In this document: in pieces, positions 7,659 through 14,220 of the stretch
Position numbering within the stretch: the first letter of the stretch is position 1
Layout of the letters: every line of letters starts with the position of its first letter
Origin: an uncultured Eubacteriales bacterium
Lineage (GTDB): Bacteria; Bacillota_A; Clostridia; Peptostreptococcales; Anaerovoracaceae
NCBI GenBank assembly: GCA_902790885.1
Contig: CADATR010000018.1
Location: forward strand, 1-18,246
DNA length: 18,246 nt
Direction of reading: 5' to 3'
Made by a program: the position numbers and the translations under genes
The notes under the pieces: generated by a model
What the model saw: the letters and a program-made list of their open reading frames with translations, nothing else
Databases searched by the model: none
What the model was told of the DNA's origin: nothing

Positions 7659-8345
7659 TCAGTCAGGTTCTTCAGTCAGCTCCAGCGTTTCAACGATCTT
7701 GTTGAATCCGCTAAGATCGTATGTCGTTCCCTCGCCGTTAAGGATGCGCTGCAGGAGTTTGGCTTCCTTCTCCTCTCTTGCCAGCGTCTTGTCGTAGACT
7801 TCCTGAGCTATCTCCTTCGGTACTACTACGACGTCGTCATTATCTGCGAATACCAGATCTCCCGGATGGATCGTAACTCCGCACATCACTATCGGGTGAT
7901 TGATGGTTCCCGGGAAGGCCTTTGTAGTACCGACTACGTTTATTCCCGATGAGAAGACCGGAAAGTCGAGTTCCTTCATCAGCATGGTGTCTCTCACGGA
8001 GCCGTCTGTTATAAGGCCAGCGCAGCCCTGCATCTTGGCCGAGGCGCTCATCATTCCGCCCCACATTCCGCCGGTCCTTGTATCTCCCTGGTAAGAGACC
8101 ATGAGCACATCTCCCGGCTTAAGCATTGAGATCGCCTTGTGGAGGATCACGTTGTCTCCCGGGCGGGCTTCAGCTGTGAAAGCTACTCCGCAGATCCTTG
8201 ATCCCGGCCATACCGGATGGACCTTGCCGCCGAAAGCGTTTTTTCTGCCCATGCTCTCGTGAATGGAAGCGCTTTCCTCAAACTCTGCAAACTTTGCTAC
8301 CAATTCAGCCGGCACCTTGTCGTAATGCTTAATTACATCAAACAT
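7659..8345 (-). CDS. RraA family protein, probable class II 2-oxoacid aldolase (HMG-aldolase type)
   Basis: This family includes 4-hydroxy-4-methyl-2-oxoglutarate/4-carboxy-4-hydroxy-2-oxoadipate aldolases, which also decarboxylate oxaloacetate, and the RNase E inhibitor RraA. The 228-residue product keeps a GGMWGGMMS motif at 92-100 and DGSVRD at 114-119, giving the Gly97-x20-Arg118-Asp119 spacing of the metal and pyruvate site. It also has FADNDDVVVVP near 166-176. Clostridia generally lack the RNase E target of RraA, and the gene heads a catabolic operon, so an aldolase or decarboxylase role that releases pyruvate is more likely than RNA regulation. A GGAG ribosome binding site lies ten bases before the ATG. 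It is the first gene after the divergent promoter region shared with the LysR gene. Confidence 0.82.
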   Translation of the reverse strand: MFDVIKHYDKVPAELVAKFAEFEESASIHESMGRKNAFGGKVHPVWPGSRICGVAFTAEARPGDNVILHKAISMLKPGDVLMVSYQGDTRTGGMWGGMMSASAKMQGCAGLITDGSVRDTMLMKELDFPVFSSGINVVGTTKAFPGTINHPIVMCGVTIHPGDLVFADNDDVVVVPKEIAQEVYDKTLAREEKEAKLLQRILNGEGTTYDLSGFNKIVETLELTEEPD

Positions 8346-8433
8346 ATTCGATACACTCCTTCTACTCTCTCTGGTATCTGTATTTCTTAATGTATAGATA
8401 TCACACGGGCAATAATAAGTAAAATGAATGATA

Positions 8434-8453
8434 TTTCTTTAATTTATAAGAAA
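8434..8453. promoter_or_regulatory. candidate LysR operator in the divergent promoter region
   Basis: A perfect inverted repeat, TTTCTT-N8-AAGAAA, lies in the AT-rich 185-base gap between the divergent rraA and lysR genes. It ends 17 bases upstream of the extended -10 of lysR and about 90 bases upstream of rraA. The position suits autoregulation and operon control by the adjacent LysR protein. The size and position fit a LysR recognition-type site, but AT-rich DNA gives such repeats by chance, so this is tentative. Confidence 0.4.
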
Positions 8454-8469
8454 ATTGCATATTTATCTG

Positions 8470-8478
8470 TGGTACAAT
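8470..8478 (+). promoter_or_regulatory. extended -10 promoter of the lysR gene
   Basis: TGGTACAAT matches the extended -10 form TGnTANAAT. A start near 8485 would give a leader of about 45 bases before the ATG at 8531. No well-spaced -35 is visible (TTGCAT at 8455-8460 is only 12 bases away), which is usual for extended -10 promoters. I found no equally clear promoter on the minus strand for the rraA operon, consistent with an activator-dependent promoter. Confidence 0.45.
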
Positions 8479-8530
8479 TTTAGCGGGACAAATACGTATA
8501 AAAGCCCCTTGCGGCACGGAGACAAAGTGT

Positions 8531-9427
8531 ATGAAACAGATAGATATTGAGACCTTTCTGACCCTCAACAAAACCGGCAGCCTTACCAAGGCCGCGGACA
8601 TTCTTTATGTGTCCCAGCCGACCGTAAGCCATAGGCTGAAAGATCTCGAGGAAGAGCTCGGGATACAGCTTCTTATGCGCGGCAAGGGTCAGCGCAGGAT
8701 AGAACTTACGCAAAAGGGTGAGGAATTCGTTTCGATCGCAGAAAGATGGCTTGCCCTCATATCAGAAACCACGACTCTGCGGAATCAGGAGGATGAAGTA
8801 TATCTGAGGATAGGATGTCCCAACACCCTTAACAGCACTGTCATGCTCCCTTTTTACAGGCAGATCATGAATGAACCCGAGCTGAACCTCAGGCTCAAAT
8901 TGTCGACCCATTATTCATATAACATATACGACCTCCTGGAACAGCATGCCATTGACATAGGATTCGTGTTCCACCTGCTCCATTTCAAGAACATAATCGT
9001 GGAGCCGGTGCTTAAGGAGCGCATGGTGCTGGTGCAGGAAGCAGAGAACGCCATCCAAAATGACAGCATACACCTGGCCGAGCTCGACCCGAAAAATGAG
9101 GTCTCCTTTTACTGGGAAAGCAATTATCAGATATGGCACGATCAGGTTATAAACAAGGGTAAGCGGAACGCCATTGAGGTGGATATTTTTCAGCTGCTCT
9201 CCTTCTTCCTTGAGGAGCCGGGCAAGTGGGCGATCGCGCCGGTCTCGGTAGCCAGATACCTTGCGCAGAAGCAGAATGTCACCATCCACGAGATAGCCGA
9301 CCAGAGGAAGCCGCCTGAGCGCATCACATATATGGTGAAGCACAAAGATCTCAGCGAAGCCAAGGAGATCGGAGTCAACATGATCCACGACAGGATACTC
9401 GAATATTTCGCCCGCACAGAAGACTGA
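8531..9427 (+). CDS. LysR-family transcriptional regulator
   Basis: The 298-residue protein has the LysR layout. A winged helix-turn-helix occupies about residues 1-60, with the conserved IETFLTLNKTGSLTKAADIL start, SQPTVSHRLKDLEEELG recognition helix and LTQKGEEFVSIAERWL linker helix. An effector-binding domain follows from about 90 onward. A weak GGAGA ribosome binding site precedes the ATG. It is the only complete plus-strand gene in the window and diverges from the rraA-pxp-glycerate operon, the classic arrangement for a LysR activator of the neighbouring pathway that responds to a pathway intermediate. The ligand cannot be deduced. The gene ends inside its own terminator hairpin. Confidence in the family is very high; the target operon is inferred from orientation and a palindrome in the shared gap. 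Confidence 0.95.
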   Translation: MKQIDIETFLTLNKTGSLTKAADILYVSQPTVSHRLKDLEEELGIQLLMRGKGQRRIELTQKGEEFVSIAERWLALISETTTLRNQEDEVYLRIGCPNTLNSTVMLPFYRQIMNEPELNLRLKLSTHYSYNIYDLLEQHAIDIGFVFHLLHFKNIIVEPVLKERMVLVQEAENAIQNDSIHLAELDPKNEVSFYWESNYQIWHDQVINKGKRNAIEVDIFQLLSFFLEEPGKWAIAPVSVARYLAQKQNVTIHEIADQRKPPERITYMVKHKDLSEAKEIGVNMIHDRILEYFARTED

Positions 9428-9450
9428 TTTTTTGCCGGACAGTCTTTTTT
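9421..9450 (+). terminator. rho-independent terminator overlapping the lysR stop codon
   Basis: AGACTG (9421-9426) and CAGTCT (9440-9445) form a perfect 6-bp stem around a 13-base loop, followed directly by TTTTT. The left arm includes the last codons of lysR. This terminates the plus-strand transcript before the convergent ABC permease gene. Confidence 0.6.
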
Positions 9451-9458
9451 CAAATAGA

Positions 9459-9485
9459 AGAGGACGGTTCTGTGAACCGCCCTCT
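9459..9485. terminator. long hairpin between convergent genes, likely bidirectional terminator
   Basis: Arms 9459-9470 and 9474-9485 pair over 12 positions with one A-C mismatch around a 3-base loop (AGAGG-A-CGGTTC, TGT, GAACCG-C-CCTCT). It lies 40 bases beyond the stop of the minus-strand permease gene and 32 beyond lysR. U-runs on either side are short (CATTTTC on plus, CTATTTG on minus), so it may act as a backup terminator for both strands. Confidence 0.6.
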
Positions 9486-9524
9486 GTCATTTTCAGGTGG
9501 AGACAAGCTTTCTCCTGCCTCCTC

Positions 9525-11888
9525 TTATTCTGTGCCCTTGAGGGCTTCTACCATGTTGATGCTCCGGTTTTTGCGCGCTATCATCAGGCCTACGATAACG
9601 GCCACTACCAGGTTCAGAGCGGCGGCCGGCAGCAGGCTTGCAGGGCCGATCGCGGCCTCCATTTCATATTCGCCCGCCAGCATATCCATCAGCACTCTGA
9701 GCGCCCATACTCCTGCAGGTATGCCCAGCAGCGTCCCTGCTGCAGAGATCCACAGATTCTGTGAGATGAGCAGGCGGCCTATCGCCTTGTTCCTGAATCC
9801 CAGCACTTTGAGCGTAGCCATTTCGCGGTAGCGCTCCATGTAGCTCATCACGCCGAGGTTGTAGAGCACTATGAGGCAGAGCAGCACCGAAGCGGCTACG
9901 AGAACGATTATGAAGAAGTAGAATATCTCCATGAACGCGTCGAACGAGTCCATGATGTCCTGTTTGCTCTGTATGCTGGTGATATTGCTGCCGGTGGCTA
10001 TCTCATCCTTGCCGGTCATTGTATATACGCTGTTTATCTTATACGCGTCGCTGCCGGTCAGCCCTATGGACTCCGCGTACTCCTCGGTCATCGACAGGCT
10101 CTCTGTCAGGGAGCTGTTGATGCCGCTTATATGCACATCATAGCTTTCGTCCGTGCCGTACGGCTCTATCGTCACCGTGTCTCCCGGGCTAGCATGGAAT
10201 TCCTTCGCCAGCCTCTTGCATATGAAGGCGCCGTCCTCAGGCAGCGCTGTTATTTCTGAGTTTTCGTCTATGAACTGATAAGTGCCGTGCGTGATGTTGT
10301 AGACATCCACGGATATCGCCTTGTCGCCTACCTTGGAGCTGACTGAAGCGCTGTAGTCACCGTCAAGATCATCCGCTATCTTCAGCGCGTCTTCGTTCTC
10401 TGCGTCTGCGGAAATGAAGACCTTCGACGAATACACTGCCGATCCGTTGAAGAATGTGTCGAGGAACTCATCCATAGTCTGGTTCATGCCGAACGACGCT
10501 ACCAGCATCAGCATGCAGCCGAAGGTGCCGATAAACGACATGGCGCTGCGGGATTTATGTCTGAAAACATCTCTCAGATTCCACTTTGTGCCGAACTTCA
10601 GCTTATTCCATACAGCAGTCTTCTCGAGCAGCACGCGGCGGATATGCCTTGGCGTGTACGGGCGCAGCGTCTCCGCAGCCGTTCCGCTGAGGAGATCCCT
10701 CACCGAGATGTAACCGACCAGCACCGTAAGCGCGATTATGAGCGCGACTATCGCCCATATCCACAGCGGGACATGGATGGTCCAGTCAGGCATCACGAAA
10801 TACGTACCCATAAATCCGTCCTGCGACATCACCTGCTTGCAGAGCACATAGCCGGCTATCATTCCGATAAATGAGCCGACCAGCGATATGAAGACTGCGT
10901 ATGCCGTGTAATGGCGTATTATCCGCCTGTTTCTGAAGCCGAGCGCTTTGAGTGTGCCTATCTGCGTCTTCTCGCTGATCGTGATCCTGTTCATGGTGGT
11001 TATCATGGTGAGGATCGCTATCGCGAGGAAGAGCACCGGCAGCACGGAGCCCATCGTTTTGCCCTCGTTCATCTCGCCTCTTGACTCGGCGTATGACACG
11101 TTCTCATCCTTGGACAGCACCATCAGCGTGCGCCCGAGGGCCTTGTCCACGGCCTCCTGCAGCTCCTGCTTATCCATGGACGAGTTGATGTTCACCTGTG
11201 CGAATGTCTCGTCGCACACCTCCTTGACGGCTATGCTCATCACATCGTCGTCGATGTCAGGCTCCTCTTCCCTTATCTGCTCTTCGATCACCTTTCTCAG
11301 CATCGCAGGCGAGGCAAACACATATCCGTATGTATCGAAGTCAGGCATCAGCTGGGACTCGTCGCGGACACAGATGAGGTATTCCGCCGATTCGATCAGT
11401 CCCTTTACCGTTCCCGTAAACTCCATGTCCTCGAATGTGACTGTAAGCTTATCTCCTATCTTTACGCCGTTCTGCTCGGCATATTTGTCCATCAGCCAGA
11501 AGCCCTCGGGGTCCCATCTGTCATACTCCGCGCCGTCCATCAGTACGAAGCCTGATGTATGCTCGCTCTCTGTCACTGTCAGCGCGAGCTGATCGCCTGT
11601 GCCCTTAACGTCAGCGTTTACCGAAAGGAATCTGCTGACACCGGTGACGCCTTCTATGTCGCGGATCTTATCGACATCCGCGGCCGATATGCCGTCTTCG
11701 TCTATCACCCTGTAGTCCGCGAAGCCGCAGTCCTCAAAGAACGCGTCAGTGTCTTTCGCGATGGTGACCCACTCGGCGTTGAAGCCTACGAAGACGCAGA
11801 TGCCAAGCGCTATCAGGAGGATCATCGAAATGAACTGTATCCTGTAGACCCCGGCTGTTCTGAAGAATTTACGTCTCAGCATCACCAT
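9525..11888 (-). CDS. ABC transporter permease, large FtsX/MacB type with two FtsX domains
   Basis: This 787-residue membrane protein is the permease half of a two-gene ABC exporter. Residues 17-36 form the first membrane helix, followed by a large extracytoplasmic region to about 280. A three-helix FtsX core (about 284-395) then contains the hallmark ISEKTQIGTLKALGFRNRRI. After a linker comes another helix near 450, a second extracytoplasmic region and a second FtsX core (about 685-775) with YREMATLKVLGFRNKAIGRL. Both coupling motifs are intact. The start overlaps the end of the ATPase gene by 7 bases with GGAGG four bases upstream; the ATG two codons later (11882) is equally possible. FtsX-type exporters of this size in Bacillota usually handle peptides, lipids or antimicrobial compounds. 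The substrate cannot be stated. Confidence 0.93.
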   Translation of the reverse strand: MVMLRRKFFRTAGVYRIQFISMILLIALGICVFVGFNAEWVTIAKDTDAFFEDCGFADYRVIDEDGISAADVDKIRDIEGVTGVSRFLSVNADVKGTGDQLALTVTESEHTSGFVLMDGAEYDRWDPEGFWLMDKYAEQNGVKIGDKLTVTFEDMEFTGTVKGLIESAEYLICVRDESQLMPDFDTYGYVFASPAMLRKVIEEQIREEEPDIDDDVMSIAVKEVCDETFAQVNINSSMDKQELQEAVDKALGRTLMVLSKDENVSYAESRGEMNEGKTMGSVLPVLFLAIAILTMITTMNRITISEKTQIGTLKALGFRNRRIIRHYTAYAVFISLVGSFIGMIAGYVLCKQVMSQDGFMGTYFVMPDWTIHVPLWIWAIVALIIALTVLVGYISVRDLLSGTAAETLRPYTPRHIRRVLLEKTAVWNKLKFGTKWNLRDVFRHKSRSAMSFIGTFGCMLMLVASFGMNQTMDEFLDTFFNGSAVYSSKVFISADAENEDALKIADDLDGDYSASVSSKVGDKAISVDVYNITHGTYQFIDENSEITALPEDGAFICKRLAKEFHASPGDTVTIEPYGTDESYDVHISGINSSLTESLSMTEEYAESIGLTGSDAYKINSVYTMTGKDEIATGSNITSIQSKQDIMDSFDAFMEIFYFFIIVLVAASVLLCLIVLYNLGVMSYMERYREMATLKVLGFRNKAIGRLLISQNLWISAAGTLLGIPAGVWALRVLMDMLAGEYEMEAAIGPASLLPAAALNLVVAVIVGLMIARKNRSINMVEALKGTE

Positions 11889-12583
11889 TCCACCTCCTCT
11901 ACGGACAGTGGGTGCGGCTGCTCATCGACAGAGGTGACCTTTCCGCTCCTGATGTGGATCACCACATCGGCCATTTTCGCTATGTTCTGGTTGTGCGTAA
12001 CTATTATTATCGTTTTGCCATAGTCCCTGGCCATCCTTAGGAGCAGCTTGAGCACCACCACGCCTGTCTCGGAATCGAGGGCCCCCGTAGGCTCATCGCA
12101 GAGCAGTATGCGCGGATTCTTTGCAAGTGCCCTGCAGATCGATACTCTCTGCTGCTCGCCTCCCGACAGCTCATGCGGGAACTGATTGGCGTGGTCTTCC
12201 AGCCCCACCTCTTTGAGGAGCTCTTCGGAGCTCATGTGATCGGGCGCTATCTCATCGACGAGAGATATGTTCTCGAGCACTGTAAGCGTCGGGATAAGAT
12301 TGTAGGCCTGAAAGACGAAGCCGACCTTCGCGGCCCTGTAATCCGCAAGTCCGTCGCTCGTGAGTGTGGATATGTCAGTGTCGTCTACGACTATCTGCCC
12401 GCTCGTAGGGTTGTCGAGCCCGCCGAGCAGATTCAGAAAGGTACTCTTGCCTGCCCCCGACGGACCGAGGATGACGACGAATTTGCCCTCGTCGATCTCC
12501 AGATTTACATCAGACAGCGCGTTCTGAACATGATCGCCTGTCACATATGTTCTTGTTACATCCTTGAATTTAATGATCTTCAT
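11882..12583 (-). CDS. ABC transporter ATP-binding protein (MacB/LolD type)
   Basis: This is the cytoplasmic ATPase that drives the adjacent FtsX-type permease. The 233 residues contain all nucleotide-binding motifs: Walker A GPSGAGKST at 40-48, Q-loop Gln92 in VFQAYNLIPTLTVLENI, the signature LSGGEQQR at 139-146, Walker B ILLCDEPTG around 159-167, and the switch histidine His197 in IIIVTHN. The sequence pattern and its pairing with a large two-core permease place it in the MacB/LolD subgroup rather than with importers. A GGAGA ribosome binding site precedes the ATG, and the permease gene starts within its last codons, so the pair is translationally coupled. No membrane-fusion partner gene accompanies it, as is usual in Gram-positive bacteria. 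A 24-bp imperfect palindrome 65 bases upstream may be an operator. Confidence 0.95.
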   Translation of the reverse strand: MKIIKFKDVTRTYVTGDHVQNALSDVNLEIDEGKFVVILGPSGAGKSTFLNLLGGLDNPTSGQIVVDDTDISTLTSDGLADYRAAKVGFVFQAYNLIPTLTVLENISLVDEIAPDHMSSEELLKEVGLEDHANQFPHELSGGEQQRVSICRALAKNPRILLCDEPTGALDSETGVVVLKLLLRMARDYGKTIIIVTHNQNIAKMADVVIHIRSGKVTSVDEQPHPLSVEEVEW

Positions 12584-12647
12584 TTTGATTCTCCATCGTT
12601 GATAGTTTTTCTATGCATTATCTCAGCGGACCTCTGTAGATCTGACT

Positions 12648-12671
12648 GAGTTAGTTCAATCTAACCAACTC
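12648..12671. promoter_or_regulatory. candidate operator upstream of the ABC cassette
   Basis: GAGTTAGTT-N6-AACCAACTC forms 9-bp arms with a single mismatch. It lies 65 bases upstream of the ATPase start codon, where the promoter is expected. Palindromes of this size with GTTAGT-like arms resemble TetR-family operators, and such exporters are often under TetR or similar control. No regulator gene for it lies in the window, and I see no clean -35/-10 pair next to it. Confidence 0.4.
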
Positions 12672-12780
12672 GCATTGTAGTACTTTCCATTCCCAAAGTC
12701 AAACTGTCATCCGCAGATGCGGTAACTCTTCTGTTTACCCGGCTTACCCATCCGCGATCCCGCCGCACAACAAAACGCCG

Positions 12781-12909
12781 GGCAGTTATGACAGCCGGAT
12801 GCTCTCTCCGGAAGCCTACAGGATGCTCGGGATCGGCATCCGCTCACTAAAAGAAGCGGGGCCACTGACCCGCTTCGTGATAGATTACCTTAAGAAAACC
12901 GTGAAATGA
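12781..12909 (+). pseudogene. C-terminal remnant of a probable LysR-family regulator
   Basis: In the otherwise gene-free 12584-12942 gap, one plus-strand frame ends in a protein-like tail: SRMLSPEAYRMLGIG followed by IRSLKEAGPLTRFVIDYLKK and a TGA at 12907. The GIGIRSLKEAGPLT...FIDYL pattern resembles the last helix of clostridial LysR effector domains. Going upstream the frame stays open to a TAG at 12652, but the residues before about 12781 look random, and I find no start or helix-turn-helix. It is best read as a decayed regulator gene cut off at its 5' side. A minus-strand terminator hairpin sits inside it (12849-12876). The LysR assignment is from a 40-residue stretch only. Confidence 0.45.
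12849..12876 (-). terminator. rho-independent terminator of the DNA glycosylase gene
   Basis: GAAGCGGG (12853-12860) and CCCGCTTC (12869-12876) are perfect 8-bp arms around an 8-base loop. On the minus strand the stem is followed by TTTTAG. It lies 67 bases past the glycosylase stop codon, facing the right way, and also falls within the plus-strand LysR remnant. Confidence 0.65.
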
Positions 12910-12942
12910 CCGGGCTGTCACCGGGCATCGGGATGATGCTGA

Positions 12943-13449
12943 TTACTCCGCTGACTTTCGTATAACGGACCATGCTTCCGTGAGTCTGTCCAGCGACCAC
13001 TGCGCATTCGCAGGACTTGTTGACGGAAGGCAGACTGCTTCCCGGTGTACTGCCGGCTCAATATACTTTCTGAACAGCTCATGCGATTTGCGGCCATTGC
13101 AGTATATCTGCTCTATGCTGCAGCTGCTGAGTATCATCCCTATGTCATTTGCTTTTGCGTTCCTGATGCTGGCATCGGAAGAGCCTGTGATCTCGCAGCT
13201 TGCGATCGAGTCCCAGAGCGCGAGGTGATGGCTAATGATCAGCTCTTTCTTTTCTTCGATCGTCACCGGAACCGGCTCATCGAACACAGCAGCCAGCACC
13301 TTCCAGAAGCGGTTCTGCGGGTGCCCGTAGAAAAAGTTCTGCTCCCTCGACTTCACCGACGGGAATGATCCCAGTATCAGCACCTTGCTGTGCCCGCTGT
13401 AAAGCGGCCCGAAGGGATGGTCTATTCTGCCTGTACCTGTATTCCTCAT
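12943..13449 (-). CDS. hypoxanthine-DNA glycosylase (uracil-DNA glycosylase superfamily, family 6)
   Basis: This enzyme removes deaminated bases, mainly hypoxanthine, from DNA as the first step of base-excision repair. The 168-residue product shows the family-6 signature: VLILGSFPSVKSREQNFFYG near the N-terminus running into HPQNRFWKVLAAVF, whose asparagine is the proposed catalytic residue, then LALWDSIASCEITGSSDASI and the closing motif LPSTSPANAQWS. I chose the ATG at 13449 because the family begins shortly before this motif (RIDHPFGPLY) and because its ATGA overlaps the end of a tiny upstream ORF. The in-frame ATG at 13491 adds 14 residues unlike the family. Neither start has a well-spaced ribosome binding site (AGAGGAG is 12 bases before 13449). 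It is a stand-alone transcript bounded by terminators on both sides. Confidence 0.87.
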   Translation of the reverse strand: MRNTGTGRIDHPFGPLYSGHSKVLILGSFPSVKSREQNFFYGHPQNRFWKVLAAVFDEPVPVTIEEKKELIISHHLALWDSIASCEITGSSDASIRNAKANDIGMILSSCSIEQIYCNGRKSHELFRKYIEPAVHREAVCLPSTSPANAQWSLDRLTEAWSVIRKSAE

Positions 13450-13541
13450 AAGCTCGCACTGCTCCTCTTGGCCGATATGGCGGGGAGCCATTTTGTTGCC
13501 GCCATATATCCGATCACCCCGGCAAAAATGCCAAATATCAT
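13446..13541 (-). CDS. possible 31-residue membrane peptide overlapping the glycosylase start
   Basis: This frame encodes a short hydrophobic segment, MIFGIFAGVIGYMAATKW, then a basic tail LPAISAKRSSASL. Its TGA overlaps the glycosylase ATG as ATGA, a typical translational coupling signal. A GGAGG lies only one base before the ATG, too close for efficient initiation, and the frame stays open upstream for 19 codons without a standard start. It may be a real leader peptide, the end of a decayed gene, or chance. The glycine-zipper-like helix and the overlap are the only arguments in favour. Confidence 0.3.
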   Translation of the reverse strand: MIFGIFAGVIGYMAATKWLPAISAKRSSASL

Positions 13542-13560
13542 GCCTCCAGAGTTTTCTTTA

Positions 13561-13598
13561 GCTGCATTTATATTATCACAAGCAGCCGGATTTTCAGA
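13561..13598 (-). repeat. 38-bp repeat, copy 1
   Basis: This sequence matches 15167-15204 at 34 of 38 positions in the same orientation. On the minus strand it contains TGTGATAAT, an extended -10-like element, and ends in a GCTGC/GCAGC short inverted repeat. It lies about 110 bases upstream of the glycosylase ATG. The shared block may be a duplicated promoter or leader, or a trace of a small duplicated gene. Confidence 0.6.
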
Positions 13599-13622
13599 TT
13601 ATCGTTTTAGTCATACAAAATG

Positions 13623-13628
13623 ATTATA
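13623..13628 (-). promoter_or_regulatory. possible -10 box for the glycosylase transcript
   Basis: A consensus TATAAT reads on the minus strand, preceded by ATG and an AT-rich spacer. No clear -35 lies 16-18 bases upstream. Transcription from here would run through repeat copy 1 toward the glycosylase gene. Confidence 0.3.
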
Positions 13629-13679
13629 CATTTATTGTGGCCAATTTTGTAGGAAAGTATACCAGCCTCATCAGTACAG

Positions 13680-13708
13680 GACCGGTGCAGGCGCCGGGTC
13701 TGCCGGTC
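13680..13708. other. GC-rich hairpin in the gap after the deformylase terminator
   Basis: GACCG (13680-13684) pairs with CGGTC (13704-13708) and GCAG (13687-13690) with CTGC (13700-13703), with a two-base bulge. No U-run follows on either strand. Role unknown; apart from this hairpin I see nothing in 13630-13735. Confidence 0.3.
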
Positions 13709-13737
13709 GAATCGATTTTCCGCTGAATTTTCCAGAC

Positions 13738-13771
13738 AAAAAATAGCCCGGGATCGATCGGATCCCAGGCT
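13738..13771 (-). terminator. strong rho-independent terminator of the deformylase-like operon
   Basis: Arms 13761-13771 and 13745-13755 form an 11-bp stem with one G-U pair around a 5-base loop, followed on the minus strand by ATTTTTTG. It lies about 40 bases after the stop of the deformylase-like gene and is the clearest terminator in the window. Confidence 0.85.
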
Positions 13772-13809
13772 CCATCTGGTGAATGCCGCTTATTTGAGCG
13801 GTGATCATC

Positions 13810-14220
13810 TCATATCAATATCCCCTCCAGATGATCGCATTCGTGCTGTATTATCTGCGCAATCCAGCCGCTGAAGTCCTGCGTATACATCACAAACTTC
13901 TTATCCAGATAGCTGACAGTTATGTTTTTATATCTGGTCGTTTTTCTTGTTCCCGGCAGCGACAGGCAGCCTTCTTCAGTTTCGTATGGCTCGGACTTTG
14001 CTGTGATTACAGGATTGATCATCACGATGTCAGCAAAGCCGGTCGCAACGATTATGATCCTCTTTCTGTATCCGATCATGTTCGCAGCCATGCCAACACA
14101 GCGCTCCCGGTTTGCCCTGAGAGTATCTTCGAGATCCTGCGCGACAGGCAGGTCGGCCTTTGTTGCTTCTTCAGACTTCTGATTCAGAAAAAAAGTATCT
14201 CTGACTATTTGCTTTTCCAT
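13810..14220 (-). CDS. short peptide deformylase-like protein with altered first motif
   Basis: Peptide deformylases remove the formyl group from new proteins using a metal held by one cysteine and two histidines. This 136-residue protein keeps the metal ligands: Cys85 in EEGCLSLPG and His126/His130 in QHECDHLEG with catalytic Glu127. The first motif, GxGxAAxQ in true deformylases, reads CVGMAANM at 41-48, so the first glycine and the glutamine that stabilises the transition state are missing. It is also shorter than the usual 150-190 residues, ending right after [11 protein letters not shown]. Closely similar short proteins are common in Clostridia and are annotated as deformylases. Its start overlaps the end of the SLOG-GIY-YIG gene by 16 bases, with AAGGAG 11 bases upstream, so the two are cotranscribed. 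It is likely not the housekeeping enzyme. Confidence 0.82.
   Translation of the reverse strand: MEKQIVRDTFFLNQKSEEATKADLPVAQDLEDTLRANRERCVGMAANMIGYRKRIIIVATGFADIVMINPVITAKSEPYETEEGCLSLPGTRKTTRYKNITVSYLDKKFVMYTQDFSGWIAQIIQHECDHLEGILI

Noticed and set aside
8401..8500. Sigma-70 promoter with TTGCAT as -35 for lysR
   Set aside because: The spacing to TACAAT is only 12 bases; the extended -10 explanation fits better.
10948..11592. Plus-strand open frame of 214 codons, serine-rich
   Set aside because: It lies entirely antisense to the FtsX-type permease; its serine-rich low-complexity composition is typical of a shadow frame.
12711..12722. Small palindrome CCGCA-GA-TGCGG
   Set aside because: A 5-bp stem with a two-base loop is too small to call as an operator or terminator and no gene start is positioned for it.
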